This document shows positions 1-5,466 of a stretch of DNA of 14,365 nucleotides, one piece after another. Every line of letters starts with the position of its first letter. Within the stretch, counting starts at the first letter, position 1. The notes under the pieces were generated by a model. It saw only the letters and a list, made by a program, of their open reading frames with translations. It had not been told where the DNA came from and did not search any database. Source of the DNA: an uncultured Bacteroidales bacterium. GTDB lineage: Bacteria; Bacteroidota; Bacteroidia; Bacteroidales; F082. The stretch lies in contig CAMKAR010000016.1 in the NCBI GenBank assembly GCA_946410535.1, positions 1 to 14,365 of the forward strand, written 5' to 3'. A program made the translations under genes and the position numbers.

Positions 1-686
1 AAATAGATGATGGCTGTCACGATGAGGGGGAAGAAGGCATCGAAGGTGCGCGAGCGGATGAGGTCGGAGGCGCGTGTCATGTCGGCCACGGCGATGTAGC
101 CCACGATGCTGGTGCCTTTCAACAAACTGATGACCTCGCCTTGATAGACGGGCATAACGGCCTTGACTACCTGCGGTAGCACAATCTTGAAGAAGGTCTG
201 CCGACGTGTGTATCCCAAGGCAAGGCCAGCCTCGGTCTGCCCTCGGTCGATACCTTCAATGGCGGTGCGCAGCATCTCGCTGACGTAGGCCGCCATGTTC
301 ATGGCGAAGGTGATGATAGCCACTACGATGCCCGTGGCGTTCACCGGTGCCATCACCACATAGTACATCAGCATGAGCAGCACCAGCACGGGCGTGCCGC
401 GCATGATGTCGATATACACCTTGGCGGTGGTACTTACCCACTTTCGGCAGCTCATGCGCATCCAGCACACCAAACCGCCTAACAGCGTGCCAAAAATGGC
501 GGCGCAGAAGGTGATGAGCAGCGTCACCTTTAGACCGTCGAGAATCATCCTGTAGCGGTCCTCGGCGATCAGGTTGTTGTAAAAACTATCGGACACGCTC
601 CATTTCGCACCAGAGCAACCTGTCAGGATAAAACAGCCGCAGATTGCCAGGATGGCGGCAAGCATCCATTGTGTGTATTTTCTCAT
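1..686 (-). CDS. polar amino-acid ABC transporter permease (HisM/GlnP type), 3' end outside window
   Basis: Inner-membrane permease subunit of an amino-acid ABC importer. 228 codons are visible and the gene continues past the left edge. The typical EAA loop that contacts the ATPase is present at about residues 152-172 (EAGLALGYTRRQTFFK, then IVLP). A conserved cytoplasmic-loop motif RGTPVLVLL is at 96-104. The transmembrane stretches are hydrophobic at about 54-76, 99-112 and 117-135. The N-terminus is odd for a permease: MRKYTQWMLAAILAICGCF followed by ILTGC looks like a lipoprotein signal with a lipobox (Cys24), and the permease domain begins almost at once (about residue 45). In related proteins a solute-binding domain may sit between the two, so a lost binding domain is possible; that is inference. 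The ATG at 686 overlaps the stop of an upstream reading-frame remnant (ATGA). No binding protein or ATPase gene is visible in the window. Confidence 0.88.
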   Translation of the reverse strand, partial: MRKYTQWMLAAILAICGCFILTGCSGAKWSVSDSFYNNLIAEDRYRMILDGLKVTLLITFCAAIFGTLLGGLVCWMRMSCRKWVSTTAKVYIDIMRGTPVLVLLMLMYYVVMAPVNATGIVVAIITFAMNMAAYVSEMLRTAIEGIDRGQTEAGLALGYTRRQTFFKIVLPQVVKAVMPVYQGEVISLLKGTSIVGYIAVADMTRASDLIRSRTFDAFFPLIVTAIIY

Positions 687-796
687 TTATGTTTGTTTTG
701 CTCAAGTAATTCATTGAACACAAGTTCGTCGTCGAGCCAGGCCTTAACGCTGTCGCCGGCAACGGCCAGTTTGACATCATACAGATTTTTAATGGG
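683..796 (-). pseudogene. orphan 3' tail of an unidentified gene (possibly GH51-like glycosidase)
   Basis: A 37-codon open frame with no start codon lies between cstA and the permease and ends in TGA overlapping the permease ATG. It contains YDVKLAVAGDSVKAWLDDEL. This has the alternating beta-strand look of the jelly-roll/LamG-like module found at the end of some Bacteroidales GH51 alpha-L-arabinofuranosidases (pattern W-Y-D-V-K ... V-K-x-W/Y-L-D-x-x-L-V). The family call rests on memory of that pattern and is tentative. The peptide looks protein-like rather than random, and the in-frame stop upstream overlaps the end of cstA. It is therefore best read as the surviving 3' end of a gene whose body is gone. 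Confidence 0.4.
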
Positions 797-2255
797 TTAA
801 CTCTTTCGTTTTCGTTTTCCGATACCACACCGCGAACCACGCGATAGCCACCAACACGCAAAGGCCGCCCAGCGGATAGCCGATGCCGATGGGCAGGCCG
901 AGTATTTGCTTCGAGACGAAGAAGTAGGTGGAGCAGACGGCGGTCATGAAAAGTGCCGGAATCAGGGTGATCCAGAAGCATTTGCGTTCTTGCACCAAAT
1001 AAGCGGTCAAGGCCCAGAGGGTGAAGACGGCGAGGGTTTGGTTGAAGAAGCCCATGTACTGCCAGATGATGTTGAAGCCGTTGGGGTTGGCTATCTGCCA
1101 CACCAGCATGGCGATGGAGATGGCGAAAAGCGGCAGGCAGATGAAAAGACGCTTGCGGACGGGGGTTTGGTCGATTTTCAGCCAGTCGGCCACGATGAGG
1201 CGGCCGGAGCGGAAAGCGGTGTCGCCGCTGGTGATGGGTGCGGCCACCACGCCTAACATGGCCAATACGGCACCGAAGGCACCCAGCCAGTCGCGGCTCA
1301 CGAGATGCACCACCGCCGGCGCCGAAGTGGAGAAGCCGTTGGAGCCTTCAATGAGGTCGTAGCCGGGCGTAGGGTAGGCGTAGAAAAACCACATGCCTAT
1401 CGTGGCCCAAATCAAGGCCACCAAGCCTTCGGTCACCATGGCGCCGTAGAAGACACGACGACCCATGCGCTCCGTTTTCAGGCAGCGACCCATCAGCGGG
1501 CTTTGCGTGGCATGGAAGCCCGACACGGCACCGCAGGCCACCGTGATGAAGAGGGCAGGGAAGATGTGGTCGGTCCAATGCTCGGGGTCGGCTTTGGCAC
1601 CCATGTCGTAGAAATGGCTCCACAACTCGGGCAGGTGCGGCATCTTGGCGAAAAGCACCACCATCAACGCCACGGCCATGAAAACCAGCGCAACGGCAAA
1701 CACCGGATAAATCTTGCCGATAATCTTGTCGATGGGCAGCATCGTGGCTATGACATAGTAAGCGAAGATGATGATGACCCACATCATGGTGTCGCCACCA
1801 ATCAAATGCAGTATCGCTGCCGGAGAGTAAACAAACACGGTGCCTCCGACAAGCAAAGTCAACAAGGTCAGGGCCAGCGCGACGCTTTTCGTCCACTTGC
1901 CCAAGTACTTACCGATGATTTCCGGCAGGCTTGCGCCGCCGTTGCGCATCGAAGTCATGCCGCTCAGGTAGTCGTGTACGGCTCCGGCGAAGATGGTGCC
2001 GAGGACAATCCACAGGTAGGCCACGGGACCGAACTTGGCGCCCATGATGGCACCGAAGATGGGGCCTGTGCCGGCAATGTTGAGGAATTGAATCATGTAA
2101 ACCTTCCAGTTGGGAAGCACCATGAAATCGACGTTGTCGCGCTTGGCGATGGCCGGCGTCACGCGGTCGTCGGGGCCAAATACCCGCTCCACGAAACGCC
2201 CATAAAACAAGTAGCCCAGAATCAGGACGGCGAGGCTAATGATAAAGGTAATCAT
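789..2255 (-). CDS. cstA: carbon starvation protein CstA family transporter (short form)
   Basis: Polytopic inner-membrane protein of 488 aa. In E. coli, CstA and its paralogue BtsT are linked to peptide and pyruvate uptake; the substrate here is unknown. The family signature is clear: NIAGTGPIFGAIMGAKFGP at residues 59-77, then GTIFAGAVHDYLSGM at about 86-100 and ACGAVSGFHATQSP in the middle. The length matches the short Bacteroidetes form (about 480 aa), not the roughly 700-aa E. coli protein. The ATG at 2255 starts the conserved MITFIISLAVLILGYL segment. No strong Shine-Dalgarno sequence is visible, and the start lies five bases after the stop of the pyrB fragment, so translational coupling or use of the pyrB transcript is likely. 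GC content is high, like argS. Confidence 0.93.
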   Translation of the reverse strand: MITFIISLAVLILGYLFYGRFVERVFGPDDRVTPAIAKRDNVDFMVLPNWKVYMIQFLNIAGTGPIFGAIMGAKFGPVAYLWIVLGTIFAGAVHDYLSGMTSMRNGGASLPEIIGKYLGKWTKSVALALTLLTLLVGGTVFVYSPAAILHLIGGDTMMWVIIIFAYYVIATMLPIDKIIGKIYPVFAVALVFMAVALMVVLFAKMPHLPELWSHFYDMGAKADPEHWTDHIFPALFITVACGAVSGFHATQSPLMGRCLKTERMGRRVFYGAMVTEGLVALIWATIGMWFFYAYPTPGYDLIEGSNGFSTSAPAVVHLVSRDWLGAFGAVLAMLGVVAAPITSGDTAFRSGRLIVADWLKIDQTPVRKRLFICLPLFAISIAMLVWQIANPNGFNIIWQYMGFFNQTLAVFTLWALTAYLVQERKCFWITLIPALFMTAVCSTYFFVSKQILGLPIGIGYPLGGLCVLVAIAWFAVWYRKTKTKELTH

Positions 2256-2260
2256 AGTGG

Positions 2261-2380
2261 TCAGGAGTTCTGGCGCGGGTTTTTCTCAAAATACTCGGCG
2301 ATGTCGAGGACGTGGCATATCTCCTCAGGCGAGTAGTCGCTGATGGAGATGAGGCTGCGGTTTTTCAGTGAAATTGACAT
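2261..2380 (-). pseudogene. pyrB: truncated aspartate carbamoyltransferase (first 39 codons of pyrB)
   Basis: ATG at 2380 to TGA at 2261 gives a 39-aa peptide. It contains LKNRSLISISDYSPEEI and then HVLDIAEYFEKNP, which matches the extreme N-terminus of Bacteroidales aspartate carbamoyltransferase (NRSL-x-x-I ... E-I-x-x-x-L-x-x-A-x-x-F-E-x-N-P). Full PyrB is about 305-310 aa. The carbamoyl-phosphate-binding motif (STRTR) and the rest of the enzyme are absent. The fragment ends abruptly five bases before the cstA ATG. The pyrB regulatory leader and promoter upstream appear to be intact. PyrB must therefore be encoded elsewhere, or the organism is rearranged or misassembled here. The peptide could now act only as a translated leader for cstA. 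Confidence 0.75.
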
Positions 2381-2392
2381 AGGCGTATGTGT

Positions 2393-2527
2393 TTAATTGT
2401 TGCTTTTGAACAAAAAAAGACGGCCAACAGTTTGACCGCCAATATGATAACGTTGGAAATTCAAAGTGAAGGAACCGATTGATTCCGTGCAGATAATCTT
2501 TTCCGATGGTTTGTTTAGGTACTTCAT
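2393..2527 (-). CDS. 44-codon leader ORF overlapping the pyrB attenuator
   Basis: ATG at 2527, TAA at 2393, 44 codons. The peptide starts MKYLNKPSEK, later contains YHIGGQTVGRLFLFK and ends in SNN. It is read straight through the terminator-like hairpin at 2419-2440 and its T-run, and stops 12 bases before the pyrB fragment ATG. This layout matches the E. coli pyrBI leader, where a 44-codon ORF overlaps the attenuator and coupled translation prevents termination when UTP is low. Coding status is inferred from position and length. One caveat: the ATG is only about 8 bases from the predicted -7 box, so the transcript would be almost leaderless unless the upstream promoter is used. Confidence 0.5.
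   Translation of the reverse strand: MKYLNKPSEKIICTESIGSFTLNFQRYHIGGQTVGRLFLFKSNN
2412..2440 (-). terminator. intrinsic terminator/attenuator in the pyrB leader
   Basis: On the minus strand GGCGGTCAA-ACTG-TTGGCCGTC forms a nine-pair stem, allowing two G-U pairs, with a four-base loop (2440 to 2419). Seven T follow directly (2418 to 2412). It lies between the predicted promoter and the pyrB fragment ATG, so it acts as an attenuator rather than an end-of-gene terminator. No clear alternative antiterminator stem was found. Confidence 0.7.
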
Positions 2528-2531
2528 CGGA
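2502..2531 (-). promoter_or_regulatory. 7-bp stem at the predicted 5' end of the pyrB leader RNA
   Basis: On the minus strand TCCGATG and CATCGGA form a perfect seven-pair inverted repeat separated by 16 bases. It would be the very first element of the transcript and includes the ATG of the 44-codon leader ORF. It could stabilise the RNA or control access to that start codon; the role is inferred. Confidence 0.35.
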
Positions 2532-2534
2532 CTG

Positions 2535-2567
2535 CAAAGATAAAGGATTAATTTGATAAGGCGCAAG
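2535..2567 (-). promoter_or_regulatory. Bacteroidetes-type promoter for the pyrB leader and cstA
   Basis: The minus strand carries TATCTTTG (2542 to 2535), a perfect TAnnTTTG -7 box, with CTTG (2567 to 2564) about 21 bases upstream as a -33 element. This promoter would drive the leader ORF, attenuator, pyrB fragment and cstA. Confidence 0.65.
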
Positions 2568-2614
2568 GGGAGGGGAGAAAATTTTTTTCGTAGACCGGGC
2601 GCAAAAGTCTTGCG

Positions 2615-2638
2615 TGGCCAATTGTATCACATTGGCCA
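2615..2638. promoter_or_regulatory. perfect 8+8 dyad, possible operator
   Basis: TGGCCAAT, eight bases, then ATTGGCCA: a perfect inverted repeat located between the two minus-strand promoter-like sequences. It is shaped like a binding site for a dimeric regulator, but no regulator gene is visible nearby. A shorter hairpin (CGCAA...TTGCG, about 2600-2614) adjoins it. Confidence 0.35.
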
Positions 2639-2707
2639 GCACCCATGTATCCAACCAATAATAACTGAATCTGTTTGCTTGCATATCTAGTGGCTCTTTT
2701 TTCGAGG

Positions 2708-2740
2708 CAAAGATAATACTTTTTCATCGTTCTAACCCAA
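2708..2740 (-). promoter_or_regulatory. second promoter-like element upstream of the pyrB leader
   Basis: The minus strand has another exact TATCTTTG box (2715 to 2708) with TTG (2740 to 2738) 22 bases upstream. No supported gene starts directly after it; the next real start is the leader ORF at 2527. It may be an alternative, more distant pyrB promoter. The rest of the gap 2568-2845 holds only the dyad at 2615-2638 and a widely spaced inverted repeat (TGCCAAGA/TCTTGGCA, 2759-2805). I see no gene and no clear terminator for the putAbiC operon. Confidence 0.4.
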
Positions 2741-2845
2741 TGAATGGGGTGAAGAGTTTGCCAAGAAAGTGACGCTCGGGCTTGTCCCCCAACAATCTCT
2801 TGGCAGGGCAAAAACGACACTGCTGACACAGTTCAGTTGAAGCGC

Positions 2846-3703
2846 CTATTCTTTTATAATATACGCCCCTTCTTCAAAGAGTAAAAGATGCTTTGGATCA
2901 AAAACCGTATTCTCGCCAAAGTCCCTAAATAATGCGTATTTCTCAACTAGTTCTTTAGCTCTTTTTCTTCCGTCTGGTGATATGCAGTAGTAAAAAAACA
3001 TTGTCAATTCATAATAAGACATATGCGATGTTAGCAACCCAACATAATTATATTTTTCTGCTTTCGACAGAAAATCAGTCTGATCAATCAATTTTAGGAT
3101 TTGAGCTAAATGTCTATTATAGTGATCCAATTCTCCAAAATAGATATTACTAACATCTATATTTGTAATACTCGCACGAAATCGTGAAAATAAATGGCGA
3201 AATGCTTCTTCACCACATACCACATTTCCTGTTGTTTGGTATCTTACCTTCTCAAATATATTCATTTGCAAGTTTAGCATATTAAAAAATGTGTTTTCAA
3301 ACCGCTGCAACATTATCGTCTTATTCTGCTCCTCCATCTCTTTCCTTTGCGACTTCAGCTCTTCATTTGTTTGAGCTATTTCTTCTTTTTGCAACCGCAA
3401 GGCTTCTGTCTGCGCTTCCAAATCTTGTCTTTGTAGATTTATTTCGTCTCTCTGATTCTTTAAATCCTCACGTTGTTGCATGATAGTAATAATCAATCCA
3501 GCAAATGCTAATCCTGAAAAAAGTGCACCTAATGCGCCAAACATATCTCCAAATTGCCCTCTTTTTTCAAGATTACCGGGGAAAAGCCAACACATAACAC
3601 TAAAATAGCCCAGATACAATACCAACACTATGACAAATACCCAGGTATTCCATTTCTTGGTGTTTATTCCTCCTTTGCCTGCTTTTTCATTATCTTTTGA
3701 CAT
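2846..3703 (-). CDS. putAbiC-family phage abortive infection protein
   Basis: 285 aa with the layout of the putative phage abortive-infection family putAbiC (Pfam). Two membrane segments lie at about residues 21-41 and 52-75. A long polar coiled coil follows at about 77-132, rich in Q/E/K with Q-R-E-D-L and Q-R-Q-D-L repeats. The family domain starts with RFENTFFNMLNL (134-145) and continues with HYNRHLAQILKLI (194-206), EKYNYVGLL (216-224), SYYELTMFFYYCIS (229-242) and LVEKYALF (252-259). The protein would sit in the inner membrane with its C-terminal domain in the cytosol. ATG 3703 was chosen over the longer frame because it gives a clean start just before the first membrane segment and avoids overlap with the gene upstream. 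It is the last gene of a three-gene AT-rich operon, 32 bases after its neighbour. An anti-phage role follows from family and context; the mechanism is unknown. Confidence 0.72.
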   Translation of the reverse strand: MSKDNEKAGKGGINTKKWNTWVFVIVLVLYLGYFSVMCWLFPGNLEKRGQFGDMFGALGALFSGLAFAGLIITIMQQREDLKNQRDEINLQRQDLEAQTEALRLQKEEIAQTNEELKSQRKEMEEQNKTIMLQRFENTFFNMLNLQMNIFEKVRYQTTGNVVCGEEAFRHLFSRFRASITNIDVSNIYFGELDHYNRHLAQILKLIDQTDFLSKAEKYNYVGLLTSHMSYYELTMFFYYCISPDGRKRAKELVEKYALFRDFGENTVFDPKHLLLFEEGAYIIKE

Positions 3704-3735
3704 GGTAGTATAAAGTATAATTTTACAAATTGTAA

Positions 3736-4092
3736 TTAGTTGAGCAAAAGTTTTTGACTCATAAGAAACTCTTTCACTGAGTTTCGGTATTGTTCCATAA
3801 AAGCTCTCATAGCTGTCTTCTCGGCCTCTTTCTGTTGTTGTGTCGCACTGTAGAAACACTCAATATCATTTTCGTGCAAGTGAATAATACAATCTATGGC
3901 TTTATCAACCACGTTTTCCGATATACAATACGGAACGCCAAGAGCATTGATTAATATGCAGTTCAAATACTCTGCACATTCTGGAACATTCATTAGTGTC
4001 CTTGTTTTGCTGACAAAAATCCTGGTTTCGTCATTGCCATTTCTTTCAAGAACAGCTACGAAGATGTCAAATAAAGTGATTTGTGTTGCCAT
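3736..4092 (-). CDS. unknown 118-aa protein, middle gene of the putAbiC operon
   Basis: Not recognised. The start is ATG 4092 (MATQITLFDIFVAVLE); a slightly longer frame from a TTG at 4107 would run into the upstream gene. The sequence is soluble-looking, with a predicted helical N-terminus and a C-terminal charged helix (QQQKEAEKTAMRAFMEQYRN). Two Cys residues near the middle (C39, C45) and two later ones (C56, C68) do not form an obvious metal site. It begins one base after the stop of the 392-aa gene (TAA-T-ATG), so the two are almost certainly translationally coupled, and it is followed 32 bases later by the putAbiC gene. A small accessory or regulatory subunit of the same system is the most economical reading, but the sequence does not show a function. 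Confidence 0.7.
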   Translation of the reverse strand: MATQITLFDIFVAVLERNGNDETRIFVSKTRTLMNVPECAEYLNCILINALGVPYCISENVVDKAIDCIIHLHENDIECFYSATQQQKEAEKTAMRAFMEQYRNSVKEFLMSQKLLLN

Positions 4093-4093
4093 A

Positions 4094-5272
4094 TTACTTT
4101 TTTGCAAAAATAGTTATTTTTTTCAATAGAGAATGTACATAAAGGAATGTATCCGAAACCCAGGAAGTTCCAATAAGACAAGTTTTTCTTTTAGTTCTCA
4201 TATTTTTATCTAAATTGCAAATCTTTGGATTCGGTACAGCCTGATTAGAGATTTTCTTTTCAAATCGTTTCTCTATCAAATCGATAACCTGATTGGCCAA
4301 TTCCAAGAAAAGATTGTTGTATTGTGCCACTTCTGCTATTATATCATCAATATCATATGAATACCGTGTACGAAATGAAGAATACTCATTATCGCCTACA
4401 ATGTCCACACCACTTCCATATGGGAAAAGATCTTTATATCTCATACCACCTCTATGTTTAATCTTATTAGCATAATCCCTGACGTTTCTAAAATCTTCAT
4501 TGTTCTTTTTATTGATCGATTTCATTATATTAGATGGCGTATAGCTTTGTAACCGAACATTTATTTTATTGAAAACACATGCTTTATACACATTTTCCAA
4601 CCCTTTTAATGAATTAAGGCTTTGTATATCTAATTTTTCTCCAATAGGATTTCCGTTTTCATCCTCACGTTGATAGCCTACAAAAACTTCAAAGCCAAGC
4701 CACATCGCTTGAATCAATTTGTCAAAACACGAATTGTACATAACAATTGCGTTGTTTAACCATATCGCCCGTGTCCATAATTGTTCCCATCCTGTAACCC
4801 AAAGAGTCTCACTTCTAAATTGAATGATTTTTTTAGCGTTAATTAATGCAAATCGTGCAGTGTTAAAGCAAAAGTTTAAATCCATCAACAACCTCTCGGT
4901 TTCTTTGATAATAGCGCGACATGCTTCATCACTCGTTAACAGGTATATTTCATGCACTCTTTCCAATCCACTTATTCCTGTTAGGCGTTTGAGATTTTTC
5001 TCAAATATACGAGTATTCGCTATATAATCATATAAACTTAACTCCCCTTTATTATTAATGATAGACAGCGGTAGATCCTTGATGTTATTTATATTTTTAC
5101 CTTTTACTTGTCTTACAGAATAGGGGAATTCTTTCAAAAATGGCATCCATTTGTGTAAGTTTTTTTCGTTTTCTGAAAGTGCATCATCGTATTGTGACAG
5201 TCTGTAGAATTTACCGCAGACAATAAACCCTAATAATTCTTCTTTTGGTAATTTGTTATTTCTTGAGTTCAT
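4094..5272 (-). CDS. unknown 392-aa protein with HEPN-like RN...KHRG motif
   Basis: No family recognised with confidence. The protein is mostly helical. Residues 165-200 (WTRAIWLNNAIVMYNSCF onward) form an amphipathic helix, and FRNVRDYANKIKHRGG at 261-276 recalls the basic R-N...H active-site helix of HEPN ribonucleases, with a further long helix at about 308-336. The usual HEPN spacing is Rx4-6H. Here R262 to H273 and R265 to H273 are longer, so the match is only suggestive. The N-terminal 110 residues are unplaced. The last 45 residues (after about 345) are basic and look unlike the rest, possibly a late extension. Low GC. It is the first gene of the three-gene operon, with a good promoter 50 bases upstream. 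Context suggests an anti-phage effector or sensor; this is inference. Confidence 0.75.
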   Translation of the reverse strand: MNSRNNKLPKEELLGFIVCGKFYRLSQYDDALSENEKNLHKWMPFLKEFPYSVRQVKGKNINNIKDLPLSIINNKGELSLYDYIANTRIFEKNLKRLTGISGLERVHEIYLLTSDEACRAIIKETERLLMDLNFCFNTARFALINAKKIIQFRSETLWVTGWEQLWTRAIWLNNAIVMYNSCFDKLIQAMWLGFEVFVGYQREDENGNPIGEKLDIQSLNSLKGLENVYKACVFNKINVRLQSYTPSNIMKSINKKNNEDFRNVRDYANKIKHRGGMRYKDLFPYGSGVDIVGDNEYSSFRTRYSYDIDDIIAEVAQYNNLFLELANQVIDLIEKRFEKKISNQAVPNPKICNLDKNMRTKRKTCLIGTSWVSDTFLYVHSLLKKITIFAKK

Positions 5273-5321
5273 ACTTTATGCTTAAAATATGGTAACGGCC
5301 ACGTCAGTTTTGTTTCTCTTG

Positions 5322-5350
5322 CAAAGATAGAGAGTTTTTTACAAAACAAC
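5322..5350 (-). promoter_or_regulatory. promoter of the three-gene putAbiC operon
   Basis: Minus-strand TATCTTTG (5329 to 5322) is an exact -7 box, with GTTG (5350 to 5347) 17 bases upstream. Transcription would start near 5316, giving a leader of roughly 44 bases before the ATG at 5272. This makes the cassette independent of the methyltransferase operon, from which it is separated by a 194-base AT-rich gap with no clear hairpin terminator. Confidence 0.6.
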
Positions 5351-5466
5351 CATAACAATTAATTACAATATGCTACTTTAATATTCACCTCGCTACATTC
5401 TAACTTGCTGTTTTTTTTGTTATTTACATTTTTTTCGCATTGTCGCTACCAAAACACCTCTTCATT

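Noticed and set aside
1305..2336. 343-codon plus-strand open frame antisense to cstA
   Set aside because: Rich in His, Gly and Gln with no domain; it is the complement of a clear CstA frame in GC-rich DNA.
2759..2805. Terminator of the putAbiC operon
   Set aside because: The TGCCAAGA/TCTTGGCA arms are 31 bases apart and no T-run follows on the minus strand.
2325..2829. Two minus-strand open frames (2325-2684 and 2548-2829) between putAbiC and cstA
   Set aside because: They overlap the pyrB leader, promoters and pyrB start in other frames. The second would use GTG, and neither resembles a protein.
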